Assembly: GCA_016808115.1 (NCBI GenBank)
Contig: JAEQBH010002362.1
Span: 124,001 to 188,000, forward strand
Length of the DNA: 64,000 nucleotides
Source of the DNA: Tetrastigma voinierianum
Lineage: Eukaryota > Streptophyta > Magnoliopsida > Vitales > Vitaceae
Direction of reading: 5' to 3'
Part shown: positions 1 to 10,140 of the stretch, one piece after another
Layout: each line of letters starts with the position of its first letter
How positions within the stretch are numbered: position 1 is the stretch's first letter
The notes under the pieces: model-generated
Told to the model about the DNA's origin: nothing
Database searches by the model: none
The model's input: only the letters and a program-made list of their open reading frames with translations
Program-made: the position numbers and the translations under genes

Positions 1-186
1 TCAGGACACCACTCCTGGTAGTTCTTTATATATGAAAATGATTTTGTTATTACGTAAATTGCTCTGTGATAACCACGTACAAGTTCATTTAAGAGGAAAG
101 AACAGTCAATGAGTCCCAAGATATGTCTCGCTGGCCAGATTTGCCTCCGACCGCCTAATCTGGCCTGGACGGACTGGGGCGTGACA
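1..186. repeat. Possible LTR tail fragment abutting gag remnant
   Basis: This segment has no coding match and ends in GGGGCGTGACA (176-186). That is the inverted complement of the TGTCACGCCCC start common to plant Gypsy LTRs. Directly after it, recognisable minus-strand gag sequence begins. The simplest reading is the end of an LTR from another element that truncates the gag remnant. Only one end is in the window, so orientation and family are uncertain. Confidence 0.3.
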
Positions 187-194
187 TGTGTTGC

Positions 195-977
195 TACAAC
201 CCCTCATCTTGACTTAATTCTCAATCTTGATAGCCATATGCACCATGTCCTTCAACTCCACATAATGTCAGCATTCCACCACATTCAATCTCCGTTTAAA
301 CCAAATGAAAAATGTCATTGTAACCTCTCGCCTACTTCCAATATTCGCGAACCATCGCGAACTCCATCCCCTTCTTATAATATTCCTCCACACTACGATT
401 GTCTCGCTCTCGTGTTTTGCAACTTATTATACAACTCCCTTAGTAGTATGTCGGGATAAATCGCTCCGCATCACCCCCTCTCCATCTTCTTCATGTCTCC
501 ACCGCTGGCTCCCTATTCCTTCTCTTATTCAACACTAGTTGATCCCATAACACTATGGCATAATCCAAGAACTCTATGACAGCAAGCTTCACCTTCTTAT
601 TTTCGGAATAATTGTGACAATAAAAAACCAATTCCACCTTTTTCTCCCGCTCACGATATGCCTCAGGGTCATTCATTTCTTGCAACGATGGAATCTTCAT
701 CTTAATATTACCCAAATTATTATCTTCCCGATTCCTAGCTTCTCTAAGCCTTCCCCCATACCTCCTACCACTAACAATCGAATCACAATCAATCTCATCC
801 TCAAAACCATCCCCTTCATACTCTTCTTCTTCTAATCACACCCCTCTTCTTGGAAGATTCTCTCTTTTACGTCCTATTCGAGGGTTTCGTGGTCGTCTAA
901 GCTTGCTCTACTCTCTCATGAAATCGTCTAACTCAGCCCTAAACATTTTCTTTACTTCGTTAGTTAAGGCCTCCATA
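195..977 (-). pseudogene. gag: Gypsy element I: gag (capsid) remnant
   Basis: On the minus strand a start codon at 977-975 opens MEALTNEVKK. A glutamate-rich stretch follows, then NIKMKIPSLQ, NDPEAYREREKKVELVF and CHNYSENKKVKLAVIEF (715-491), a pattern I recognise from plant Ty3/Gypsy gag. Further down, shifted frames give YYYRELYNKLQN-like and HYVELKDMVHMAIKIE-like segments to about 195. At least two in-frame stops and several frameshifts are needed, so it is dead. Gag would package element RNA in cytoplasmic particles. The zinc knuckle, protease and pol that should follow are absent, cut off by the LTR-like end at 176-186. PBS and LTR lie in the correct order upstream on the same strand. 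Confidence 0.7.
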
Positions 978-1726
978 ATGAACTTTGTGTCAATTCCTCC
1001 CGTCACACCTTCGAATGTGTCGTTGTTTGATATATTGCTACAAAACAAAGGTTAGAAAAAAAATATGACCTTGCAAATCACTCACTCACGTGTTTTCACT
1101 CAATGAATGATTTACTCAATTCACTCGTGTTTTCACACAAAATTTATTTAGCTTTTACTCGCTCTAATGTCCTATTTCACTTCGCTTTTTCCACTCACAA
1201 TCTCTTTCTACGCTCTTTCGAACTAATCAACAAATCAATTTTATTCCAAAAAATTCAATTTAAAACCTATCAAAGGGCAAGTTGGTGGCGTTAACCAAAA
1301 TCAACCCTTACTAAAGCCAAACAAAGGTTATGGTCACTAACAAAAATGGCCACCAAAATTCTCACTTTTGCGCTTTTTTTTTACTATGGTGGTGACTTGA
1401 TTTTCCAGCAACTAGGATGATGATAAACTTATAAGCAAAAATTTTGCCTAAAGGATCCTTTTTTTTTTTTTTCCTTTCTCCTTTTTTTTTTTTTTTTTTT
1501 TTTTTTTGCCTTTCTCCATTTTTTGTGTAACTTGGGACACACAATTCAATATAAGGGAAGGCATAAATTATAATTGCCATCATATGAGGAACCTGACATG
1601 TGGTAGAGCGTAAATTAGGTTGTGAATGGAATCGGGGTGGAACTAAATTTAGGTTGAATAGATGAAAGACACTAGGTTGAGTTCGACAAAACTACAAGAT
1701 AGGAAAACCAGAAAATAGAACATGTT
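978..1726 (-). other. Gypsy I leader, non-coding
   Basis: This is about 750 bases between gag and the PBS on the minus strand. It has no convincing coding content. It includes a long T-run interrupted by short C's (about 1460-1507), which reads as poly-A/poly-K on the minus strand. Its length and position fit an untranslated leader of the Gypsy I fragment. Confidence 0.45.
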
Positions 1727-1738
1727 GCTCTGACACTA
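1727..1738 (-). other. Primer-binding site, tRNA-iMet type (degenerate)
   Basis: The minus strand reads TAGTGTCAGAGC, ten of twelve matches to the plant initiator-Met PBS TGGTATCAGAGC. It lies between a probable LTR on one side and leader plus gag on the other, which fixes the orientation of Gypsy I as minus. Confidence 0.6.
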
Positions 1739-1740
1739 AA

Positions 1741-2270
1741 TGATACGAACTATGCTAACTTGTGATAAGACCCATCATCAAATTAATCTCAAAGAACAAA
1801 TTTCTAGTCTTCGCTTGATGGATGACTCCGACCCATTGCTTATAGTGAAGAAGAATCTGTATAAGAGGATCACACAATCGGTGATGGGGGATCCATTGAT
1901 AAGTCTATGAACGCCTACATGAACCAATATGTTCAAAGAATTCTTTCAAGAACCAAAGAGAAATTTAACTCTCAATTTTTATCAATGATGTCATCTGATG
2001 AAATCAGAGATAACACGCCTATAAATAGGCTAAAAACAAGAACAAAAATACTAAAAATTTGGCCACAAAGTAAAGAAGAATATTCGGCCAAAGCAAGAAA
2101 GGAAGGAAACTTATTGTCCTAAACTATGCACACCCTAAATAGCCACAAGGAAAAGAAACTAGATAATTTAGGACAAGCCTTTGTAATCAAATCAGCAACA
2201 AATCAGTAGAAAATGAACAACAAATCAGCAACTAATCAGCCCAAGGACCAAGTCAAAGACGCCTTAGCTT
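1741..2270 (-). repeat. Gypsy I LTR (approximate)
   Basis: Non-coding sequence immediately upstream (minus strand) of the PBS. It contains a TATA-like CTATTTATAGG (2019-2029 region) and repeated GCTGATTAGTTGCTGATTT-like phrases near 2170-2260, which I associate with U3 of such elements. The right boundary is not sharp. It was placed where a pol-tail-like reading stops. Confidence 0.4.
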
Positions 2271-2289
2271 TTGGTCCAATTTCGGATTT

Positions 2290-2440
2290 ACTTTGATAGT
2301 GTGGACCAACTTTGTTTCTTCTTTGGAGTTAAACATGTGAGCTTCTTCCACTTGGGCATCTCAAATTAAAACATTAAGGGCTTCTTTGAATCTCATAGCT
2401 CTAGCTCGTGTCATCGATCCAAGGGGATTTCCTTGCTTGA
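2290..2440 (-). pseudogene. Gypsy polyprotein tail remnant
   Basis: The minus strand contains MTRARAMRFKEALNVLI followed, after one stop, by AQVEEAHMFNSKEETKLVH. I recognise a G-P-M-T-R-A-R-A-type phrase from the C-terminal part of plant Gypsy polyproteins. It lies upstream of the LTR in minus orientation, as a 3' end of an internal region would before a 3' LTR. Whether it belongs to the same insertion as the gag at 195-977 is unknown. Confidence 0.35.
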
Positions 2441-2504
2441 TTCGCACGATTATTTCCTGGGCCATGCCTCCATCAATATGCTCATGAAAGAAAGTCTAGA
2501 ATTC

Positions 2505-3147
2505 TAATGATTACATAATGTATCTACAAGAAACTGAGATTTGAGTCGAAATGATCTTGGAAACTTTTCACAAGCCATAAGTTGTAAAGAGTTTAATTTG
2601 TTATATAATGTTATGAAGGATGAGTTAGATTCCATGAAGAGGAAGGAAGTTTGGGACCTTGTCGAGTTGCCTAAAGGGGCGAAGGCCATTGGTTGTAAAT
2701 GGATCTTTGAGACCAAAAGAGACTCATTTGGCAACATTGAAAGATATAAAGAGAGACTCATTGATAAGGGATTCACTCAAAAAGAAGGGATCGATTACAC
2801 AAAGACCTTTTCTCCTGTATCCAAGAAAGATTCTCTTCCTATTATATTGGCATTAGTTGCACATTTTGACCTTGAGTTGCAACAAATGGATGTGAAAATG
2901 GCATTTTTTTTAACTATATGAAACAACCTAAAGGTTTCTCTTCTAAGAGAGGTGAACATTTGGTTTGCAAGCTTAAGAAATCCATATACGATTTGAAACA
3001 AGCCTCCCGTTAATAATATTATAAATTCCATTCAATGATTTCTTCATTTGTTTTCGTTGAAAATCCCATGGATCAATTAATATACTAGAAGGTCAACGGG
3101 AGTCAAACTTGTTTCCTTGTTTTATACGTGGATGACATTTTACTTGT
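2505..3147 (+). pseudogene. pol: Copia H: reverse transcriptase, N-terminal part
   Basis: Plus-strand reading gives VWDLVELPKGAKAIGCKWIF, then ERYKERLIDKGFTQKEGIDY, FSPVSKKDS and LELQQMDVKMAF. After a frameshift come MKQPKGFSSKRGEH, LVCKLKKSIYDLKQASR and finally CFLVLYVDDILL. This is the canonical order of a Ty1/Copia RT, ending in the YVDD catalytic motif. Stops and frameshifts (around 2535, 2920 and 3013) show it is inactive. The reading breaks off immediately after YVDDILL, where TGTAAGACCC begins, and resumes at 6623. Gag, protease and integrase are missing upstream, so H is truncated at about 2500 against the minus-strand Gypsy I fragment. Confidence 0.85.
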
Positions 3148-3673
3148 AAGACCCTAAATTTACAGTTCCCATGAATAGTAAATTTCGTTTTCAATTAGTT
3201 AGGTATTTGATTGGAAACAGTCAAATGAATAGTAATTTTCGAAAAACAAGCCCCGAAAATAAAAATAAAATGTTCATAATAATGTATTAAGTCCAAAGAA
3301 TCTGAAATAGATGAAAACGAAATTATGTTAAGGGGTGCAAATGCAATTTTCCTCAAAATGTAGAACCACCTACATAGAAAATCTGAAATTTTCTAGATCC
3401 TCGAATGACGAAATGGACTTCAATCGTTGAATCTTCGCCTTGGCGAAATCTAGTTACTACCGAATTCGTTGAATTCGACATGCCGATTTCACGAAATTGA
3501 GGTGACGCTGCCGAGTGGACTCAAAACGTAGATTTTTAAAATCCCAAAAATATTAAAGATGAAAGAACGCCCACTTAAGAGTAGATGAAACTAAACCGGG
3601 ATTAAATAAATTATTTCAACGAAACGGACCGGAAGGAAACGTAATGGAGCGACGTGAGCCAGCATGTCTCAAG

Positions 3674-3681
3674 TATAAATA
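3674..3681 (+). promoter_or_regulatory. TATA box of the long LTR
   Basis: TATAAATA lies about 526 bases inside the LTR-like insert. About 60 bases downstream is a purine-rich (GA)n tract, a plausible retrotransposon core promoter. No transcription data are available here. Confidence 0.45.
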
Positions 3682-3731
3682 GCCTAAAAATCTAAACCAC
3701 CAAAGATCTCATTTTTTGCCTAATCCAAAAC

Positions 3732-3766
3732 CAGAGAGAGAGAGTAAGAGAGAGAGAGAGAGAGAA
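3732..3766 (+). repeat. (GA)n tract
   Basis: An almost uninterrupted AG/GA dinucleotide tract directly downstream of the TATA box, in the expected 5' part of the LTR transcript. Confidence 0.85.
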
Positions 3767-4034
3767 AGCAATCTTCTCTCTTTCGATTCACGTGGATTTC
3801 TGGTCAATCTCAAGTCAAGAATTAAAGCCGATCACGCGACGCGAGCCACGCCAGAGATACTGTAATCACAAGATTCTGCCAAGGTCCAAGGTTCTGGTTT
3901 TCACGAAAACCGAGAAGAGGCGGTGTCCCGAAATCACGCTATTTGAGGTAAGGTTTTTCTCTCTACTCTAAGAATAATTGGTAGTATAAAATAAAGGGGG
4001 AGATGTTGCCCGCTTTGTCTTCGACCCTACGACT

Positions 4035-4545
4035 GTATTCTGCCATAACTTGGTCACCACCGAATCTCGAGTGATTCTGAATTGATAATTAAACTTAGAC
4101 TGATAGGAGAACATTTCACCTTGGAAATAGGTTCATCCAAATTCGAATTCACAGGTGGGACTCAAAATACATTCAAAGTGGAGTTATTTCTTGTTCCTCG
4201 TTTTTACGACTACGATCAGATTTCGCCATAACTCGCTATCTCTCATCCGAATCGGTGATTCAATCTGATAAGTAAATCCAGACTGATGGGAGAACATTTC
4301 ACCTTGAAGAAATCATCCAAATTCGAATTCATTTGGACTAAAAAATTCATTCAAAGTGGAGCTATATTCAGGCAGTTTTTCTGTTCTGTTTTTAAGACTT
4401 TATGACTGTATTTTGGACATAACTTGACCATCACTCATCCAAATTGAGTAATTCAAATTGTTAAGTAAACTAAACGGATAGGAGAACATTACTCCTTGAA
4501 ATAGGTCAATCCAAATTCCAACCCATTGGGACTCAGAAATTCATT
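4035..4545 (+). repeat. Three diverged LTR modules ('gccataactt' repeats)
   Basis: Three successive modules of roughly 170-190 bases each carry the same order of phrases. A 'gcc/gacataact' start is followed by 'atccaaat', 'gtgattcaaat', 'taaac..agactgatagg', 'agaacatttcacctt' and 'tccaaattcgaattc'. The modules start near 4042, 4218 and 4417. A related module order recurs in LTR D near 31310 and 31680, which supports a shared LTR superfamily. Confidence 0.6.
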
Positions 4546-5113
4546 CCAAGTGCACCAACACACTAATTCTCTAAGAGTCGGTCAAGGGCTTCCAATTTAA
4601 GGCCATAACTTCTCTCATTCAAACTTCGTTGGTACTTCTGGACTCTAGAAAGCCCTATTGAGTCAAGATTTGTCGCCATATTCCCTTTTAGATGACATTG
4701 ATGAACAGAACATGATCAAATTTATGGTTGTACCAAGTGTCCAAGTTGTTTCGTTAGGTCGAGGTGAATAGCCTGCTTTGGCTGACCATTTCATGGCATG
4801 TCAGGCTATTAGAAGGTAGTAATTTCCATGAGTTAGCATAAGAAAATCATGAGAACAAAAGAGGTTGAGTTCAATTGATTTTAATCAATTGGAAGTGATT
4901 AAATGCTTAAGGTCACTGAAAGCATAGTATAGTTAATGGTTTAATTGAACGTAGATTAAGGTATGGATGTTAATGGATTTTATGGATAATGTGACTAGAG
5001 GAGGAAGGTGATAGCGACAAGGGTGGAGGTGGAAAGTTTTGTTAAATGAAGAAAATGGCTTAAATAACTAAGGTGAGGGAAATGTAAATGTTTATGAAAA
5101 TATAATAGATAGA

Positions 5114-5116
<3 letters not shown>

Positions 5117-5181
<65 letters not shown>
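5117..5181. repeat. (TA)n microsatellite
   Basis: About 65 bases of uninterrupted TA repeats inside the long LTR. Confidence 0.95.
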
Positions 5182-5185
<4 letters not shown>

Positions 5186-6622
5186 GTTTACCATCGTATA
5201 TGTTTTCATATCTATGCTATAAATGTTCAAATGAAAAAGAAATATGGTTTCTTGACTTTAAATTATGTTGAGAAAATATGAAATGATTATGGTTTCCATA
5301 GTTTTATAAACCATGATTTATGGTTTCCATATGAAATGAAATGTTTATGAATGTATATTTTATATATACATGTTTATATGAAAATATTTGAATCCATGGT
5401 TACCCTATGTTACAAAGATAAAGTTTAAAGGAAAGTCGATTAAAGTACTTTACGCGTGCATGGTACATGGGAAAGGGTTATGATTTTTTTTTATAGAGGG
5501 AAGGGAAGAGTGATGCATATTGTCATGCACTTGAAAAGTACGAAAAGTTTACCAACGCATAATGTGATTTATTTCATAATGCAATGGTATTTAAAAGAAA
5601 GGCACGATTTATCTGAGGTTCGGGGCCATCTAAGTGATCGTGAAGACTGCTTCTCGTAGGTTCTTTCATGAGCCAAACTAAGTGGTTAATAGTATGGAAA
5701 GATTTCTGAGGTTCCTTTCGGGGCTACTCCGATCGTGGGGATCGTTTCTGAGGTTGGTCTCCATGGACCAACGATGGTTAACGGTAGGCAGGTTCCATTG
5801 GATATGACATATTCAAAAAGAAAAAAAAAAGTATATTGAAAAGATATGTTGATACAATTGTTTTACACATTGTATTTGAACTATATGGAAAACAAAGTAA
5901 AGTAAATGTTTATAGAAATGAGACTTATACAATTGTTTTACACGTTGTATCTAATGTAACCAAAAGAATGCAAAGTAAATGTTTATGGAAATGAGATCTC
6001 TATACAATTGTCTTACATTGTATTTGAACTATATCCGAAACATTATTTTCCCATGAACTCGTACTTAACGAGCTCCTTTAGCTCACCCTTCCAAATGTTT
6101 TATAAATGTTTTCGGGTAGAGACCGACAGCTGAAAGTATCCTCCGGCGCTGACACTCCGCCTCACATGACAACCACCTTTTTGACAATGTATAGTTTTTG
6201 TTAAAAATAACTACTTGTGCACCTTTATTTTGTAATGTATATAGGTTTTAAAAGATTGTTTATATATCTATAGTGTTCAAAAATGATTTTAAAGTTCGAC
6301 GTGAATGTATATGGTGACTTGATGTCCCATTGTTCGATGTGAGAAAACTAATTGTTTTATTACAGTGTTGTAATTGGGACATGTCCGAAATAGAGAAACT
6401 CACTCGATTTTTTATAAAGGGTTTAATGTTTAAAAAAAAAAATTTGTCCCACCATGTTTCATAAGATTTTAATGGAAAACGTAACTGTATAAATGGGTTC
6501 GCTCCACGGATTCACTTTTAAAAAGGTTTAAAAGAAATGAAAGGTTTGTTTTTTTTCAAATCCATAGGAGTGCCGGAGTAGTCCCCGAAGAAAAAAGGAA
6601 ACCCGGTTGGGCTTGCACATTT

Positions 6623-7570
6623 GCAACCAATGATAAGGGAATGATGCATGAAGTGAAACAATTTCTCTCAAAAAAAATTTGATATAAAGGATATGGGTGA
6701 GACATTTATGTCATTGGCATTAAGATCCATAGAGATATGTCTCGTGGTATTTAGTATATCATAGGAAACCTATATTAACAAAGTTTTGGAGAGATTTTGG
6801 ATGAAGGATTGTTCACCAAGTATTGCTCCCATTGTGAAGAGCGATAGTTTAAGTCTAAATCAATGCCCGAAAAATGATTTAGAAAATTAGGAATCCATGA
6901 AGAATATTTCATATGCTTCAGTAATTGAAAGCCTTATGTATGCTCAAGTTTGTACAATACCTGATATTGCATTTGTAGTTGGAGTATTAGGGCGATATCA
7001 AAGAATCCTGTGTCCGGACCACCTGAGGTCGTAAATAAAGTCAAGAGTAAATCAAGAACTAAAGATTATGTATATATGCATGCATTGCACTGACAACTCG
7101 ATAAAGTTAGTTATTCTAATGTAGACTTTGCTTGTTGTGTTGATTCTCGTAAATCAACAATTAGGTACATTTTCATTATGGTCGGTGGAGCTATTTCTTG
7201 GAGAAGTGTCAAGCAAACTTTGATTGCCACTTCTACTATGGAAGCTGAGTTCGTCTCTTGTTTTGAGGCTACTTCACAAGGTGTATGGCTTAAGAGTTTC
7301 ATTCTGGACTTAGAGTTACGAATTCTATTTCTAGGTCATTGAGAATTTTCTATGACAAATCAACTGCAAAGTTCTTGGTTAAGAATAACAAGAGTGAGAG
7401 TCAAAGCAAGCACATCGACATTAAATACTTAGCCATTAGAAAACATGTTACGAAAAGAAGTTTCGCCACAAGATATTAGCACTAAGTTGATGATTGCTGA
7501 TCATTTGACTAAAGGCATGCCACCAATGAAATTCAATGATCATGTGGATGTAATGAAGATTTCTGTTTCC
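6623..7570 (+). pseudogene. pol: Copia H: RT C-terminus and RNase H
   Basis: The Copia frame resumes with ATNDKGMMHEVKQFLS and FDIKDMGETFMSL, then YASVIESLMYAQVCTIPDI. RNase H follows: GGAISWRSVKQTLIATSTM, then EAEFVSCFEATSQGVWLKSF, and finally DHLTKGMPPMKF. In working Copia elements this domain degrades the RNA strand during reverse transcription. Several stops and frameshifts (for example near 6757, 6886 and 7090) show decay. A (TA)n tract, PPT and 3' LTR follow, completing the 3' half of Copia H. Confidence 0.85.
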
Positions 7571-7582
7571 CTCTTTTGTACT

Positions 7583-7668
<86 letters not shown>
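7583..7668. repeat. (GT)n/(TA)n microsatellite
   Basis: A short GT run passes into about 75 bases of TA repeats between the Copia H RNase H and its PPT. Open frames through it encode only Tyr-Ile repeats and are not genes. Confidence 0.95.
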
Positions 7669-7670
<2 letters not shown>

Positions 7671-7896
7671 TTAAGTTATTTTCTAATTTTTTATAACTTA
7701 ATTCATTTGAGTAAAATATATTTTCATTTGGACCTAGAATAAACATAGGGTTTATTCATTAAGTTTTTATTACCACATTAAGTACTTGAGAGGTAATATG
7801 CATTGTGATACCTAGGTGATAATACTCGTGATTGGAGGACTTATCTCTATGATTCATGTATTTTGTTACTCGACGATTTTGATTAACGCTTGTACT

Positions 7897-7907
7897 AAGT
7901 GGGAGAA
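7897..7907 (+). other. Polypurine tract of Copia H
   Basis: AAGTGGGAGAA immediately precedes TGTAACATTT. This is the typical plant Copia PPT placed directly against the 3' LTR start. It primes plus-strand DNA synthesis. Confidence 0.8.
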
Positions 7908-8262
7908 TGTAACATTTTTTTAAACATTCATAAATGGTGTAACCCTTAATTTTGAGTTTAAACTTTTAAATTTCTAAATTTGAAATTTTGAAGTGATAAC
8001 AGTTCATGCATCATTCTTGAAATGATGTAATTCTTGATGGAAGAATCTATAAATAGACCTCATGTCCTCTCCTCCTGCTCCACTTGATATTTTTCAAATT
8101 TTAATCATATTGTAAGAGTAAAGGAAGAGAAAGATACAAACAAAGTCATATTAGTTTATTCTTTTATGGCCCAGAGTTTCACACATCAAGCGTGCCGTAA
8201 GATCATGTTTTGTTTATGTTTCTATGATAGAAGCATGCTTAAGACGATGATGTGATCTTACA
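7908..8262 (+). repeat. Copia H 3' LTR
   Basis: A 355-base segment starting TGTAACA after the PPT and ending GATCTTACA, giving short inverted ends. It contains CTATAAATAGA (8047-8057), a good TATA box, followed by CT-rich sequence. Size and signals fit a Copia LTR. The matching 5' LTR is not in the window. Confidence 0.75.
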
Positions 8263-9079
8263 GTAGCATGTGACGAATTTCTAGGGACTACAAAAATAAG
8301 TCTTTAAAAATAAATAATTATAATTAAAGTTTCTTCCTACTTATGAAGAAGGAATTAAACCAATAAAATCAAAGAGCTATATTCCAAGAATTTAGTCAAT
8401 TAAGTTTTAGAATGTTCTCAAATTTAATTCCCCAATTTTACATGTATGGACCCCATATTTTTTGCTATTATATATTTCCCATTTAAAAGGTACGACTTGT
8501 TTTTATTTTTGAAAAACCATTTTAAAAATGATTTGAAGTCGCCACTTATTTTTGTTTTATTTGAAAAGGGAAAACAAAATAAGAAAGAAAAACTTAAAAT
8601 GTGACTCCTGATAAGAAAAGAGAGGTTTGGGAAAAACTGAGTCTATGTCTAAGGGTCAGGTTACTTATCGGGAATGTACGATGGAAGCGTAGCACTCCTC
8701 TAAGCCCTTAAAGTCAGGTCTCTACTAAACAGACTAAGGAAAATACAATTTTTGGCTAATTGATCAATAAATACCAAAGACAAGTAATAACAATATAATA
8801 GTATATCAGCAATATATAAATGAATAGACAAATAAATAAGAAGAGTCAGATGAGAAAAATGAGTACCTAGGCAGTAGATCAGAAGTGCAAAAATTAGGAA
8901 ACAATGTTAGTGCAATAATAGAAAATTAATAATAAAACAAAAGAAAATATTCACATTTAATTGAAATTTTGTTATAGATTAGAGGTCAAATTATTTATTC
9001 AAATGATACATGGAATGTCGGGCCCCCACCTAAGCTCATTTATCTGTTACATAAATTAACTCCACAATATCTATTTTAT
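8263..9079. other. Non-coding repeat-like DNA
   Basis: No coding match in six frames. A section near 8520-8720 (from 'gaagtcgccacttatttttg' through to 'actcctctaagccctta') reminds me of non-coding LTR sequence of large plant Gypsy elements. I cannot assign it. Confidence 0.35.
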
Positions 9080-9810
9080 AGGGATTGTAGAATTATTCAA
9101 GTGATTGAAATTTTTGAAAAACTGATTTAAAATTGAAATTTTGAAAATTGGAAGTTTGAAATAGAAGTTTGAAGATTGAGAATTTTGAAATGAATTTGAA
9201 GTTTGAGAATTTTGAATTGAGATTTTGGAAATTGAATTTTGAAATTAAGAACTACAATTTCATAAATTTGAGATTGGGAATTTAGAAATTTGAAATTAGA
9301 AATTGGGAGACTTCAATTTTGAAATTATGACCACTTGAAATTTGAAATTGTGAATAAGTAATTTTGAAATTTGAAATTGAAAATTATGGGACTTTGAATT
9401 TTAAAGTTAGGGCACTTAAATTTTGAAATTGAGAATTTTTTATTTTGAAATTTGAGATTTGAGAAATTTAAATTGGAAATTGGATTACTTGAATTTTAAA
9501 TTAGAAACTTGAAATTTTGAAATTGGAAATTAAGGGATTTGAATTTTGAAATTAGGGCACTTGAATTTTGAAATTGGTAATTGATAATTTTGAAATTGGA
9601 AACTTGAAAATTAGAAATTATAAATTGAGAAGTTGAATTTTGAAATTAGGACACTTGAATATTGAAATTGAGAATTTGTAATTTTGAAATTGGAAACTTG
9701 AAAATTTGAAACTGAAAAATGGCGAACTTGGATTTTGAAATTAGGAATTAGTAAATTCAAAATTGGAAGTTCGGGGAATATAATTTTAAAATTCTAAAAT
9801 AGGAACTTGA
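9080..9810. repeat. GAAATTTTGAA-rich degenerate repeat array
   Basis: About 730 bases made almost entirely of permutations of 'gaaattttgaaatt' with 'ggaaactt' and 'gagaattt'. A longer unit is visible: 'ttgaattttgaaatta', then 'gggcacttgaattttg' and 'aaattg', at about 9406, 9538 and 9632. This suggests a degenerate higher-order period near 95-130 bases. It has no open coding frame. Confidence 0.75.
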
Positions 9811-9889
9811 ATAAATTAAGGGTGTGAACTTGATGAACCAAAGAGTTGGTCAGAGGGTGTGGCCAAAAGGGCTTGGTCGAATGACCTAA

Positions 9890-10140
9890 TGAGTTTAATA
9901 GGTTAAGTCGGATGTCCTAATGAGTTGAGCCTAAAGAGATGATATGACTTCCTTGGTTAAGTCCTAACATGATTGGTCAAAGATCCTAATGGGTTGGGCC
10001 TAGATGGATGGTAGGGCTTTTTCCACTAAGTCCTAATGGTAAGTCTCAATGGGTTTGGTTAAATGTCCTAATGGGTTAGGTCTAGATAAATGGTAAGACT
10101 TTCTTCACTAAGTCCTAATGGGTTTGGTTAAAGGAATTAA
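9890..10140. repeat. 'tcctaatgggtt' degenerate tandem repeat
   Basis: Three to four copies of a 65-85 base unit. Each unit runs from 'tcctaatgggtt', through 'gggcctagatggatggtagg' and 'ctttttccactaag', to 'tcctaatg'. Copies begin near 9917, 9988 and 10066, with a partial copy at each end. It follows directly after the GAAATTT array but has a different base composition. Confidence 0.65.

Larger units (their letters stand above)
3148..6619 (+). mobile_element. Long solo-LTR-like insertion splitting Copia H
   Basis: The insert begins TGTAAGACCC and ends near GGGCTTGCA, an imperfect inverted match to that start. It has no coding capacity but has LTR architecture: a TATA box at 3674, a GA-rich tract downstream, then repeated 'gccataactt' modules. 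It interrupts one continuous Copia RT frame (YVDDILL | ATNDKGM), so an insertion event is clear. At about 3.47 kb, a single copy and no internal region, a solo LTR of a Gypsy element is the best guess. No clean target duplication is visible at the eroded right end. Confidence 0.6.

Noticed and set aside
7445..7746. Tyr-Ile repeat proteins on both strands
   Set aside because: Translation of the (TA)n microsatellite. Only the first 40 codons on the plus strand belong to Copia RNase H.
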